The notes under the pieces: generated by a model
The model's input: the letters and a program-made list of their open reading frames with translations, nothing else
Database searches by the model: none
Told to the model about the DNA's origin: nothing
Assembly (NCBI RefSeq): GCF_963855985.1
Contig: NC_087110.1
Location: 9,291,001 to 9,355,000, forward strand
Direction: 5' to 3'
Length of the DNA stretch: 64,000 nucleotides
Source of the DNA: Ostrinia nubilalis
Taxonomy: Eukaryota; Arthropoda; Insecta; Lepidoptera; Crambidae
Shown: in pieces, positions 11,179-20,883 of the stretch
Layout: each line of letters opens with the position of its first letter
How positions within the stretch are numbered: the first letter of the stretch is position 1
Made by a program: the position numbers and the translations under genes

Positions 11179-14100
11179 CTTTCCCTTTCTCTCACACTCT
11201 AATAATTATGTAGGTAGTTATATCGAATTTAATCGTAAAGTAACAACCACCACTGTGGTCTAGTGGTAAGGCCACCTATTTAGGACAGCCAATTCCTCTG
11301 TGGTTTAGGATTCCGAGTGAAGCTCGCTGATCATCCATCAGTTTTCATCAGGTCAGATGAAGGGCAAGAGATTCCTCGTTGTGGATAAAAAAATGTTCTG
11401 TTCAGTTATTGTCTTTAAATGTGTTCTAAGTAACGTAAACTTAGAGAATTGCAATCATTAGTTAGTCCTAAGAAAGTCAAAAACATGTAACGGAATCTCC
11501 GACTTACCACATTAGTGGAGCGATTACAGAAAATAATGGCCTATTAAGTACATGTTTTTTTGTGTTATTATGAAAGTTCAGAAAACTGCGCAGTTTTTAA
11601 AAATATTTTGGACTTATGGAATTTCTTCTTTTTTTTTTAACTTTTAAGTTGAAAATTTTAGAATGTTCCGCTAATAGCATATTTTTTATGTTTCTAGCAA
11701 AAATTTTGTATCTTGCATCAAAGATAGGAAGTTGATTATTTTTTTCAAAAATCTGCAATTAATAGGGAATCTGTCAAAAAAAAAGAAATCTGAGAAAAGT
11801 CGACCCAAAAAAAAGATAAAAAAATTTAAAGCCTACTGGGTCATACAATTTGAAAAAATCACAAAATTGACGATAACTTCTAAACTATGAAAAATCGTAG
11901 AACATACATGGGGGTGAAATCGATAGGTCTAGTCCTCACCTATCACCTGCCTTCGGCTTGACACCTTACAAGAAACACCCTGTATAACTCATTTTGGCCA
12001 AAATGTCCCTTACATTAATTGATACTTCCACCATCGTTAAGTTCTGCCTTGTGGAACTTGCCTGCCAAAAGGTTGCCAACCGCTGCTATAGATTAAACAT
12101 TTAAATAGGAATGAGTAAAGGGAGTTCAGGGAAGTTTTAAAGGAACAAAAGAGGCATTAAAGAAGAAAATTAAAATGAAATTAGTCTATAAATAATTACA
12201 ATAGTTGCGTGCTATATTCAGTATTGCAGTACCTATAACCATACTGTTCTATCGATAGACAGACAATATCGATATCTCTAGTCTAGTTAAAATACAAAAC
12301 TTTCAATTAGGTATGGTCAAGCAATGATTGGACTACCGCTATACTTAACTTGAAACTCCCATGTTTTTCTGATTAATTTCGTTGCGGGTCCAATGAGAAT
12401 TAAATTTCCCCCGGGACAAACTTGACCTTCACTGGTTGGGTTACTGGCGCATGGCGGTCGAGCTGTAGATCCGCAAGCAAGGTTCTGGAGTGGAGGCCGC
12501 GTAACGGAAAACGCAGCAAAGGATACCCACCCACAAGGTGGACCGACGACTTCATGAAGGTAGCAGGAAGGCGCTGGATCCAGGCCGCTACTAACCGGAC
12601 GATGTGGAAATCATTGGGGGAGGCCTATGTTCAGCAGTGGACGTCCTGTGGCTGAAATGATGTTTATGACCAACTTACGCGGAGGCTATAACAGGCGTGC
12701 TATACACGCATCTGGTGGCGGCAGCGGTGGCTACTATAGTCTGGTCTGTGAGCACGTAGAATTTTGTCCAATGACCCCAAGCTACCCATCCTTATCGCTC
12801 GCGCGTAATTATATTGCTGTCGCGACTGTGCGACTGGCACTCGCAGTGAGTGTGCGAGCGCGATAGCCACATAATTACGCGCGAGCAACAAGGATGGGCA
12901 GCTTGGGGTCATTGGACGGGATTCTACGTGCTCACGGACCAGGCTTTATACGTCCCAATAACGATAGGTGGAGGTGTTTAAGTACGTTTTATAAGTGTTA
13001 AAGTAACTTACGCGGATGCTATAACGGGCGTGCTATACACGCATCTGGTGGAAGCCGCGGTGGCTACTTGCAGCAGCGGCTGGTGCACCAGGAAGCCGCG
13101 CTTGAAGTTGTACAGGTTTTCCAGCAAGTTGGTACTGTTGCGATACTACCACTGATATTGTCTACTATGAGGTCTCACAGTGCACGTGGACGCACAGGGT
13201 GACACACGAACCAATCAAAGAGCTCTATTCAACGCTATGCGTTCTATTTTCTGCTTCCTTCCGAGCGGGTGTTATAATCGGGGACCACGGTCCAGTTGAT
13301 ATCATCTCGGTTTTCCTATACATACTTGGCAGGGTAAAAAACTCCGACACCGCGATGCAGGATTGTAGGCGCGGTGGAGTGTACCGTAGTAAGTAGGAGT
13401 CAGCGCCATCTGTTGGTGTTGACTGTCACTAGATTGTAGTGGCGCGTCGTAGATGTCGCCACAGTATTGATGCTATCGCTGGACTATCAATCGACTCTAC
13501 ACACTAAAGCCATTACATTAAGGTGCAAACTTATGCGGAGGCTATAACAGGCGTGCTATACACGCATCTGGTGGCGGCAGCGGTGGGAACTAGAGGTGGG
13601 AGTATCGCTATTAATCAATTCTAGACACTAACGCCTTTACATTAAGATACAAACTTACGCGGAGGCTATAACAGGCGTGCTATACACGGTGTCGGCGGCG
13701 CACAGTGTTGCCACGGCCGGACAAAAACCAAATTTTGGAAACTGAACGTAAACGAAAATTGATTAACTATTATTCAAACTGAATATGTGTGTCGTGAAAA
13801 TGCAAAATATTGAGGATAGATTGCTAACAGAAATGAAAATATGACTGGTCAAAGTAGGGCGTCCGATAACAAGGTTTCCTTGGAACAAAAATATTGCTTT
13901 ATTCATTTAGGCACTGTTTTGTCAATTGACAATATTTACACGATTAAAAATATGGGTTCTAGAGTTCAAGGTACTGTCTTTTAGAAAATGTATTTGTGTT
14001 TATAGAACTTAAGCCTATTAACAAAATCAGTGATTGAAAACTACCTTAAAAATTATACTCACATGGCTGAAAGTACATACTTTCCATTACTTTCCATAAC

Positions 14101-17100
14101 GAAATATTGATAGAAATTATCCTCAGACATTATATTTTCATGTTGTAAAAACAAATTTTGCTACGACATACTACCCGCGCTGTTTTTAGCGATTCTCGAA
14201 ACTAAGAATATTTCCGAGGAGCTGTTTGAGAATTGGATCAAGTTCCTGTGAACAAGCGGTCAATTACGCATGGTAACATACTTAACGTCATTACAAAGGT
14301 GCACCAAGAAATACATTTGGATGATATAAGCCTATCGAGCAATGGAAAGCCACAAACCCTAATCATTAAGCTGAAGTTAGATGATATTTTGCATTCATTT
14401 TTGTTCCAAGTTTGTACTAAAATATGTACCAATTTCAAAACTAAAAAATGTATTTTTCTATTAGATATAGTTATATTCTATACAAATCTGACAAAAGGTA
14501 GTAAGTTCAGATCGAAAATAATTTTGTCCGTTACCTACTATGAACCGGCAACACTGTGCGGCGGTGGGAACTATAGTCTGGTCGCTGAGCACGTAGAATT
14601 TTGTCCAATGACCCCAAGCTACCCATCCTTATCGCTCGCGCGTAATTATATTGCTGTCGCTACTGTGCGACGCGCCCGCAGTGAGTGTGCGAGCGCGACA
14701 GCAACATAATTACGCGCGAGCAACAAGGATGGGCAGCTTGGGGTCATTGGACGGGATTCTACGTGCTCACAGACCAGACTATACACAGGAGTTGCAGCCG
14801 TGGGATTATCGCTAGAAAATCAACGTCCCTAAAGCCTTTACATTAAGGTGCAAACTTACGCGGAGGCTATAACAGGCGTGCTATACACGCATCTGGTGGA
14901 AGCCGCGGTGGCTACTTGTAGCAGCGGCTGGTGCACCAGGAAGCCGCGCTTGAAGTTGTACAGGTTTTCCAGCAGGTTGGTACTGTTGCGAGCCATGTAC
15001 ACTGGGTAGTTGAGGACTAGAAAATAAGAAAATAAAATCTATCACAGAAACTATTAACACCTACAAACTTGAAATTAGGCAGGTAGGTTCCTTTAAGGAG
15101 GCGTAGTGTGAGTTTACGTCACACGCATTCGATATCGACAGCGTAAAAAAGTGACATTAAATGTATGACGGACTGTACAGCGCCCCTAGCGGAAAAATTT
15201 TATCTATTTTTTTAACGCAGTCTAGCTAGGGTGTAGACATCCGCTAAGAACGAATTTTACGAAACTTCACCCCTAAGGGGGTAAAACGGGGTCCACGCGT
15301 ACGAAGTCGTGGTCGGGCGCTAGTGATAAAAAAATATTGTTGCATATTATGTACAGTTCCATCACTGGATGGAACTGTACATAATATGCAACAATATTTT
15401 TTTTGGTACTGACCAAACTAAGCAAAGTTTTATCTATGGTTATCAGACTTGATTTAAAGTCATAGCACACTTATCAACCCGCAAAGGAATCAACACCAGG
15501 GATGTTATGGATATCCGTAACCGTAACCGAAACTTTCGGATATCCGAAATAAAAAAATATCCGAAACCGTAACCGATTCAAAAGTTTCGGATAGTTTCGG
15601 ATGTAGGCAGTTTTAATTGTTTTTTGTATAGCATTATATGTAAAGGCATAACAGCCTGATTTTCCTTTATAATGCCATCTAGTATAATTTTTTATTTTTT
15701 TATTACTTTTTATTCGATGTAAAGTGTGCTGCCATGAATGAACCGTGTTGGACAACTATTGCAAATTGCATTCTAAAGCACAGATATCCGTAACCGTAAC
15801 CGAAACTTTCGGACATCCGAAATAAAAAATAACCGTAACCGAAACCGGTATAATATTATTCCTATATCCGTAATCGTATCCATAACCGAAACTAGGTACA
15901 TATCCATAACATCCCTAATCAACACCGTATCACCTTTCGCCGCAAGGTGAAGCGTTTACGTTACAGTGCGGATAAGTGTGCGTTGCAGTAGAGTTTCATA
16001 CAAAGATACTGACCGTTTCGATATGGTTACGATCCGTTTCCGGGTTGATAAGTGTGATTCTTGGAGAATGTGTGCCTTGTCCTATTCTAATGGAACCACA
16101 CAGCCAAATAATAACATAACTTACAAAATTAAACAAAGAAAAAATAAAAAACATACGGGTCGAATTGAGAACCTCCTCCTTTTTTTTTTTTTTGAAGTCG
16201 GTTGAAAATACTCACTCCTCTCAGACTCATCGCTGACTTGAACGTAGATCGGTTGAGTGAGATCTCTTCTTTGCACATCGTTAAACCTCGTAAACACTTC
16301 GTTAATGTTCGGTAACTTCTCTTTGCATCTCTCTTCCCTCACACTTGGCCTCTGAGACCTGACTTGCTCCGCCCGAATCTTCTTATGGTAGTACACCGAA
16401 TCATCAATACATTGGTTCGGGTAACTCCTGTCCGGCATCTCAAATTGAGTTCTCTGCTTCTGGTAATTCTGACTATAATCGGTTACACTCGACATGTTAG
16501 GGTATTCAAGACTTTGCGCTTGCTGGGAATCAACGTTTGAGTTTATTAAATCTTGCACAGTGACTTCTAGGTTTCTTGGTTGTTCGTTGCAGGACTTTTG
16601 TACTAGTGCGTTGATGCGGGAGACTGAACCGTCGCTTCTGCGGAATCCGACGCTTTGGATGTACTCGTAGTTGACTTTTGAAGTGTCTTTCGTTACCTTT
16701 GCGGTGATGGGGTATATACCGCTTAATACTCGCTGACGACGGGTCGGGAGGGGGCATGAATTCTAGAAATAAAACGATAATAATAATAATACATTTTTGG
16801 ACAATTTCACACAGCGCACAGTGTGTTATGGGACTGTATAATCGGACATTCTCATTGATTTGATGAAACGTATAGAGCTCAGTTATACAAACATGATAGT
16901 AAAACTCCCGTTTGAAAATTCCACGTAGTTTTCGCGGTATAAAAAATTATCTATTTTTATATATTTATTCAAAGTTACCTATTTTTTTAATTCAAAATTA
17001 TGCAAAAATATTCTCACTCGTTAACTAATAACATTGAATTCAGAATTGTTATAATACTTCATAGAGCTCTTAAAACTACAGGTAATAAGCGTATTAAGTG

Positions 17101-20100
17101 CTTCGTAAACGCATTCAGTTAATTAGGAAAAATGATTTTAGTGATTTTTGTATTTATTTTTTTTCTCAATTATACCTTAATATATGCATTTTTAATTGCA
17201 AGATATAGTCTGATATTTAATCTAATTGTATTAATAAAATCAACTTACTATACAGTCTCATAACATACTGTGCAGCGGCAGCTAGCCCCAAAGTAAGCAA
17301 CTTAAATGCTTGTGTTATGGGTGCTAGCTTGACCGATATACTACTTATCGTATACTTTTTAAATACATACATATTATACATAGTGTACTTGTAAATTAAC
17401 AATATTGCGCGCAACTAGCTATATTATATTTACTTTATTTTGTCATTTTTTATCAATAGTGTGATTTTGCTGTGGATTTATATATTAATTTTATTATTAT
17501 TTATTCTGTATAATGGCTTCAAATTTTGTATAGTCAATAGCACATCAGACTACAATTTTTAAAATATATCTTATTAAGACTACATAAAATGACATGGTAT
17601 TTAGCTTGTTGAGCTTTTCACACTTTTTAACAGAACACAACCCTGGAAAATGGAAACTGTAATAATATATCGAATAATATAAAAATTCTCATTAAAGGCC
17701 TTATACAGAAGCTCAAAGTTGCACAGCGTGCTATGGAGAGGGCTATGCTGTTTCTTTCGAGATCGAATCAGAAATGAGGCGATCCGTAAACGAACTAAAG
17801 TCGCTGACATAGCCCGACGCATTAGCAAGCTGATGAGCAGGGCACATAGTACGCAGAACTGACGGCCGATGGGGCAGCAAGGTTCTGGTCTGGAGTGGAA
17901 GTCGCGTACCGGAAAACGCAGCGTGGGACGTCCACCCACAAGGTGGACCGACGACATCATAAAGGTAGCAGGAAAGCGGAGGACGCAGGCCGCTACCAAC
18001 CGGGTAACATGGAAAGCATTGGAGGAGGCCTATGTTCAGCAGTGGACGTCCTATGGCTGAGATGATGACGATATAAAAATAATAGCAATGTAAATAGTTT
18101 ATCTTACCATCCTAGCCATTGGAAGCAATTGCCCTCTCAGTCGTTCCACCAAACTGGCACTACGGCTTTGCATCTGCGGCCTCTGCTTTTTCACCAAACA
18201 TTTAGCTATTGCACTCGCTCTCGGATACACTTTGTGTTCACCCATTATCTCCATTCTTGCTTCATTCAAACTAGTTGGATTCTCCTCTTTGAATACGCTT
18301 AGAATGGAATTCTGATTCTTTGGTTTTAGACTGAAGCTGCGGAGAACTCGGTCACTCGTTGTTGGTACAGGTGACGGATAAGTTTTCTTGATGTACGTAG
18401 ATCTGATCATGCTTTGTCGTGGATATTTCACGATAGTGTGGCGCACTTCAGAGCAAGGGACGATGATGTGGCCCGGGCGTTTTGGTGTGTGGCTGATAGG
18501 CGGAGACTGGGAGTTGCTGGTCGATGATATTTCTGATAACTGGAATTTAGCATTTGCGAATTTAAAACACATTAAATGGTTTGCTTTTTACTTACTTTTA
18601 TTGGATTTTAAATTTTAACCTCGTAAGTCCTGTGTTTTTTCAACAGCAGTATTCATATCTGCCGGATGTACTATACCAAGTACAAACTAAGAAATGTGCT
18701 TCAGACCGAGATAAAATATTGACGGTTTTACATAGTTTTTTAAGTGTTACCTTATGTTTTGTATTTTTTACTGTAAGTTAAGCATCTTTAGCACCTGTTT
18801 TAAAAGAAAAATATTGAAAATAATTTGTACTCCTGTAAGTATGTTAGGCTTTTTATACAGTGTAAAAAAATAATATAATTAAGATAAAGGTTTTATTTAT
18901 GTATTAAAAATAAATCATTTTTTTCTTCTAAACGTCACTTAAGTAAGCAATAATTATAAAATTCAGTCTTTAAGACAAAATTATTTGGCCTTAGCGTTTT
19001 ATTTGGAGAATTTCACCAAAATTTTTTTTTTCATACTAATATTTTTGGAATTTTTTAAAAAGCCATAAATTCAAACTTTATGAAATTTTGTAGGTAGATT
19101 GAAACAACATTAAGCTATAAAAAAAACTAAAACATTTTTTGAAAATTGGTATCTGTATAAAATATATATTTATTTTTGTTTAATGGAAACGGACGACAAT
19201 TAGGACGAGCTGTCTTTGAAAATTAAATTCAAATTAAAAAAATCAAATAAAGTTTAGCATTTTATACGTAAAAGTAAGCTCTTGAAGTCAAATTTCAAAT
19301 AATAAAAGAATGATGGACATAGCTATACTATGAAAGAAATTACATAGTAATGAACATTGAAGAAAAAAAAACGCTAATTTCATACCTAATACAAATTTCA
19401 TACAATTTTTTGGGTAACAAATGCCTAACGTACTATATCAAGTACAAATTATTTTGACCGATCATGAACCTCCTAAAATACTAAGTTTCTTTTTAAATTT
19501 TGTTTAATTTACAAAAAACTGATACATTTAAAAAACAAGACAAAAAACCAAAGATTACTTTGATATAAACAGATAAACTATCCTCGTGCCAGCCGGCAAT
19601 CCCACCCCGTGACCATTTTGCGAAAAAATGACACTGACAGTTGACGTTACCTGTCTAGCATGGCGGAATTGGCCATAGAGTATTGAATGAGTATGGTCGT
19701 ATCATTTTTGCCATTGTAAAAAAACTACCCGGTATATGGGGAAAGAAAGATTTGTACTTGGGTAAGTACATTGGGCAGTTACTCTTGCTATGTAGTTTAA
19801 ATGTCAGGTCTGAACTACTATCCTTAATATGTACTTGTACAAGTACGCGGGGACTTACGAGGTTAAGGGTTTTCTACCAACAATTTTCTATTGTACAACA
19901 ACACAACAACAGTGTCAACAGCACGTCAGACTATACATTTTTGTGTGAAATAGCCTGTATTAATAAAAAGTAGGACTGTGTTTAGTTTGATGTGCTGTTG
20001 TTTGTATACTAGGTAGGTAGGTATGTAGTTGAAGTGGTGATTACTAAAATTAATTTATTTAAGCTACCTCCTTCTTCTGGAGAAATACTAGCAGTTCTCA

Positions 20101-20883
20101 AATTGCAAGAGAATAAACTAATTATAATTATGATTTCTAGATTCAGAGTTTTTTTTTAATCTCAAATGAAATTACCAGAGTTCGGCTTTAGCAATAAAAA
20201 TGTGAAACTATTACCACAAAGTCTATGTGACTTAGAATAAATTTTAAACAACATATTTTCCACCTACCTGCAAGTTTGTTTTCTTCGTCCCTTTCTTGGG
20301 TGCCCGTTTACGCACTTGCGCCTGTTGTTTCCGTTCCAGCTTCACTTTCTCTACTATGGCTTCCACTTCAGTTGGAGTACTGTACTTCTTGGCATGGATT
20401 AGTTGGATTAGGTATATTTTCTGAAAAATTTGAGATTTATTGATTTGTTCAGATATTCATCCACCATCATCATAAATTTAATGTGCAAAATGTGTTATCA
20501 AAGAAGATGTTATTTTCATGATTTTGTAGCGAATCAGCGTCTGAGATGACCGAGTACAAAAGAAAACTTAGTAAAATAACCACACTGATAGGTCCATGTA
20601 CTGAGATATTATTGGTTTACAAAAACTTTTTGAGGCATGTAGAAATAATGAAAATTATATTTTTGTATCTTAATCATGTTGTTATAACTACAATGTTACT
20701 TTTGTATTTCTTTAAATTCAAAAAAGCTAAATTCAGTAAAGTTTTCATCAATACTTAGTACCACCTACTAAGTTTCTCACTTACCTTAACATTAGAAGGC
20801 AATCCAAGAGATTTAGCTAGTTGCTGAAGATCTCTGTATGTTCGGCCTCGTAAATCATCCATGGAAAACGTTAAATCGGTCAT
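1824..20883 (-). CDS. Nine-exon gene, unrecognised protein with SAP-like N-terminus and zinc-finger-like segment (partial at 3' end)
   Basis: Joining 20883-20785, 20420-20268, 18539-18108, 16762-16216, 15016-14860, 7691-7651, 3525-3403, 2843-2728 and 1919-1824 gives 588 codons without a stop; every junction is GT-AG and all phases match. The start (MTDLTFSMDDLRGRTYRD) is the first ATG after an in-frame TGA. Residues about 12-44 (DLQQLAKSLGLPSN then a KKIYLIQLI stretch) fit a SAP-type helix-turn-helix, which in known families binds nucleic acid. The middle is Ser/Pro/Lys/Arg-rich and probably disordered. Exon 9 has CILC...HIR, like a C2H2 or TRAF-type knuckle whose last ligand would be in the next exon. 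The terminal exon is not found and may be outside the window. The gene lies directly downstream of CFAP53 on the same strand. Function unknown; a nuclear role is inferred only. Confidence 0.7.
1954..2062 (+). mobile_element. RTE-like LINE 3' tail fragment
   Basis: Matches the other RTE tails in the window ('ggaagg...ggattcaggccgctacc', 'ggggagacctatgttcagcagaggacg') and ends in a degenerate (ATGATG) tract. Confidence 0.6.
2085..2400. repeat. Interspersed repeat with 'cctcgttgtggataaaaaa' end
   Basis: The end of this repeat (gtgaagctcgc ... catcaggtgag ... tcctcgttgtggataaaa) is shared with both arms of the foldback at 10,868-10,904 and 11,300-11,395. Type uncertain; probably a SINE/LINE-derived fragment. 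Confidence 0.5.
2728..2843 (-). CDS. Exon 8 of the SAP/zinc-finger gene
   Basis: 116 bp, acceptor tttccag, donor GTAAGT. The only open frame needs one base from the previous exon, which exon 7 supplies. It encodes an acidic Ser/Glu-rich stretch ending EMVEDALEIISQDG. Confidence 0.7.
3403..3525 (-). CDS. Exon 7 of the SAP/zinc-finger gene
   Basis: 123 bp between acceptor atacag and donor GTAAGA. It encodes CERDSQTSLESELEPRMFDY followed by FKISDPDVPARRDYRTQPVE. It needs one upstream base and leaves one downstream, fitting exons 6 and 8. Confidence 0.7.
3640..3716. mobile_element. Short MITE 'GTTGCACCATCTTACTTT'
   Basis: About 80 bp with inverse ends (TTGCACCATCTTAC... and ...GTTAAAGTTACGTGCAA) and a shared core 'tcaaactccatacaaaaaac'. 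Further copies at about 45,970-46,083, 46,812-46,925 and 60,968-61,057. Confidence 0.65.
3776..5230. mobile_element. DNA transposon with about 40-bp terminal inverted repeats, TA target
   Basis: Left end TATAGTCTATCCAATATAGC and right end GCTATATTGGATAGACTATA are exact inverses, and the match extends through GACAGCTGCCAT. A TA at each end fits a mariner-like target. The interior (1.4 kb) has no transposase; it holds short ORFs and a LINE 3' fragment at 4,894-5,072. Non-autonomous. Confidence 0.75.
5361..6788. repeat. Large inverted duplication of a LINE reverse-transcriptase fragment
   Basis: Arms 5,361-5,973 and about 6,194-6,788 are near-perfect inverses around a 220-bp spacer. Each arm carries an open frame (5,605-5,925 plus strand; 6,234-6,554 minus strand) beginning LNKTKFICFG, which resembles the thumb region after the YADD box in LINE reverse transcriptases, followed by a Pro/Leu-rich tail. 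The two frames differ at several residues, so the arms have diverged. Lies in intron 6 of the SAP/zinc-finger gene. Confidence 0.8.
7100..7545. repeat. Fragment shared with the TTAA transposons plus a lepidopteran 'cttcgcccgcg' repeat
   Basis: Positions 7,108-7,310 match 36,600-36,780 (inverse) and 53,030-53,225, which lie inside the TTAA-flanked elements. Positions 7,325-7,545 are a separate, widespread repeat beginning 'ccgcccgcggcttcgcccgcg' and ending 'cgcatttataatatta'. Confidence 0.65.
7651..7691 (-). CDS. 41-bp microexon 6 of the SAP/zinc-finger gene
   Basis: Flanked by a good acceptor (cgcttacag) and donor (GTAAGT). It encodes VAHTSSLGPDYNA, starting with one base that completes the GC left by exon 5 and ending with a T that completes TCG with exon 7. 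Without it exons 5 and 7 cannot be joined in frame. Confidence 0.65.
8340..8505. repeat. Hairpin repeat flanking the RTE relic
   Basis: 'agatagaaacaagacaac' at 8,348 is followed by its inverse at 8,455-8,480. A further inverted partner (tgaacagaaaaaagatagag...) lies at 9,885-9,990, on the other side of the RTE relic. Confidence 0.6.
8512..9885 (-). pseudogene. RTE-like LINE, degenerate reverse-transcriptase relic
   Basis: On the minus strand, fragments in several frames read as one decayed LINE protein: a finger region (FKKGDKTLLKNYRPISLLSH) at about 9,700-9,780, a palm-like LAFVDYEKA at about 9,545, LITYGSETWSLTV at about 8,870, and a C-terminal DDLVKVVGGAWMRAAQDR at about 8,600-8,660. Stops, frameshifts and a MITE at 9,007-9,193 break it. 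Not functional. The 56,376-56,690 relic belongs to the same family. Confidence 0.8.
9007..9193. mobile_element. Palindromic MITE inside the RTE relic
   Basis: Ends AGGCTGGTTTTAGTGTCACG and CGTGACACTATAACCAGCCT are inverse with GC-rich inner arms (GATCCGCACTGGACGGTCCG). It interrupts the RTE relic; a clear TSD could not be assigned. Confidence 0.65.
10271..11982. mobile_element. Foldback element, about 640-bp inverted arms, TATA-flanked
   Basis: Outer ends CAGGGTGTTTCTTGTAAGG and CCTTACAAGAAACACCCTG with TATA on both sides. Arms 10,271-10,904 and 11,341-11,982 are inverse over nearly their whole length. The loop holds CT and CA microsatellites. No ORF of note. The element at 47,110-47,580 has the same CAGGGTG termini and TATA flanks, so both may belong to one superfamily. 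Confidence 0.8.
11087..11174. repeat. (CT)n then (CA)n microsatellite
   Basis: Uninterrupted dinucleotide tracts in the loop of the foldback. Confidence 0.95.
12422..12655 (+). pseudogene. RTE-like LINE C-terminal fragment
   Basis: Encodes VLEWRPRNGKRSKGYPPTRW followed by TDDFMKVAGRRW and WKSLGEAYVQQWTS, the C-terminal end of lepidopteran RTE-like reverse transcriptases, followed by the 'gaaatgatg' tail. 5'-truncated. Other copies of this tail in the window include 17,850-18,062, 27,363-27,630 and 43,628-43,735. Confidence 0.8.
12671..12734 (-). pseudogene. Partial copy A of exon 5
   Basis: Matches the 3' half of exon 5 and its donor (acttac on the plus strand), then runs straight into the MITE at 12,737. 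It has no acceptor. Confidence 0.7.
12737..12951. mobile_element. Palindromic MITE (GTCCGTGAGCACG family)
   Basis: Nearly perfect foldback, ends GTCTGGTCTGTGAGCACG and CGTGCTCACGGACCAGGC. Same family as 1-174, 14,577-14,796 and 25,418-25,546. It abuts a broken exon-5 copy. Confidence 0.8.
13005..13143 (-). pseudogene. Partial copy B of exon 5
   Basis: Longest of the copies: about 139 bp close to the authentic exon, donor kept, but the first 15-20 bp and the acceptor are replaced by unrelated sequence. Using the only nearby AG would shift the frame. Confidence 0.7.
13513..13588 (-). pseudogene. Partial copy C of exon 5 with adjoining intron
   Basis: Shares 'acattaaggtgcaaactta' intron sequence with the authentic exon-5 flank. 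The donor is mutated (GTAAGT to ATAAGT). Confidence 0.65.
13632..13689 (-). pseudogene. Partial copy D of exon 5 with adjoining intron
   Basis: Shortest copy: intron flank 'cctttacattaag', donor and about 30 bp of exon, then divergence. Confidence 0.65.
14577..14796. mobile_element. Palindromic MITE (GTCCGTGAGCACG family)
   Basis: Foldback with ends TAGTCTGGTCGCTGAGCACG and CGTGCTCACAGACCAGACTA. Preceded by 'gcggtgggaactata', the same junction seen beside the exon-5 copies. Confidence 0.8.
14860..15016 (-). CDS. Exon 5 of the SAP/zinc-finger gene (authentic copy)
   Basis: 157 bp with acceptor ttttctag and donor GTAAGT. In the frame set by exon 4 (one base A carried over) it encodes ILNYPVYMARNSTNLLENLY followed by NFKRGFLVHQPLLQVATAA. 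It is the only copy in the local array with both splice sites. Confidence 0.75.
15465..16057. mobile_element. MITE with GCACACTTATCAAC ends, carrying a nested hAT MITE
   Basis: Ends GCACACTTATCAACCCGCAA and CGGGTTGATAAGTGTG are inverse. A related copy without the insertion is at 60,313-60,517. Lies in intron 4 of the SAP/zinc-finger gene. Confidence 0.7.
15497..15917. mobile_element. hAT MITE 'CAGGGATGTTATGGATATCC'
   Basis: 421 bp with ends CAGGGATGTTATGGATATCC and CATAACATCCCTA and an 8-bp TSD ATCAACAC (15,489-15,496 and 15,918-15,925). Filled with degenerate ccgtaacc/ggatatcc repeats. A relative is at 62,372-62,747. Confidence 0.85.
16216..16762 (-). CDS. Exon 4 of the SAP/zinc-finger gene
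   Basis: 547 bp, acceptor tttctag and donor GTGAGT. It encodes 182 codons starting NSCPLPTRRQRVLSGIYPIT, a basic then Gln/Ser-rich region with no domain I recognise. One base is left for exon 5. Confidence 0.75.
17258..17375. repeat. Interspersed repeat ('gctagccccaaagtaagcaac')
   Basis: Shares 'ccaaagtaagcaac...tgcttgtgtta.gggtgcta...atatac' with 41,225-41,300. Probably a LINE 3' remnant. Confidence 0.45.
17850..18062 (+). pseudogene. RTE-like LINE C-terminal fragment
   Basis: Encodes GRPPTRWTDDIIKVAGKRRT and WKALEEAYVQQWTSYG, ending 'gatgatgac' 45 bp from the donor of exon 3 on the other strand. Confidence 0.8.
18108..18539 (-). CDS. Exon 3 of the SAP/zinc-finger gene
   Basis: 432 bp (144 codons), phase 0 on both sides, acceptor attccag, donor GTAAGA. 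Ser/Pro-rich start (LSEISSTSNSQSPPISHTPK), then a basic segment ending SLVERLRGQLLPMARM. Confidence 0.75.
20268..20420 (-). CDS. Exon 2 of the SAP/zinc-finger gene
   Basis: 153 bp (51 codons), acceptor tttttcag, donor GTAGGT. Completes the SAP-like motif (KIYLIQLIHAKKYS) and continues into a helical, Lys/Arg-rich tail resembling a nuclear localisation signal (KRAPKKGTKK). Confidence 0.75.
20785..20883 (-). CDS. First coding exon of the SAP/zinc-finger gene
   Basis: 99 bp from ATG to the donor GTAAGT. An in-frame TGA lies upstream with no intervening ATG, so this start is preferred. A possible acceptor at 20,940/20,941 would add 19 residues if an upstream exon exists. Confidence 0.65.

Larger units (their letters stand above)
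7812..12085. mobile_element. hAT-type element of 4.27 kb, filled with other repeats
   Basis: Ends CAGCGGTCGGCAAC and GTTGCCAACCGCTG are inverse, and CTATAGAT occurs directly on both sides (7,804-7,811 and 12,086-12,093): an 8-bp TSD, diagnostic of hAT. A second inverted pair lies further in (7,937-7,985 and 12,002-12,047). No hAT transposase is visible. The interior holds an RTE relic (8,512-9,885) and a 1.7-kb foldback. It begins 120 bp from microexon 6. Confidence 0.85.

Noticed and set aside
13005..13143. Copy B as a usable alternative exon
   Set aside because: The acceptor is lost and the nearest AG would put the exon out of frame.
15966..16205. Plus-strand 79-codon ORF
   Set aside because: Covers the end of a MITE and part of an intron; ends in a poly-T-derived Phe run.
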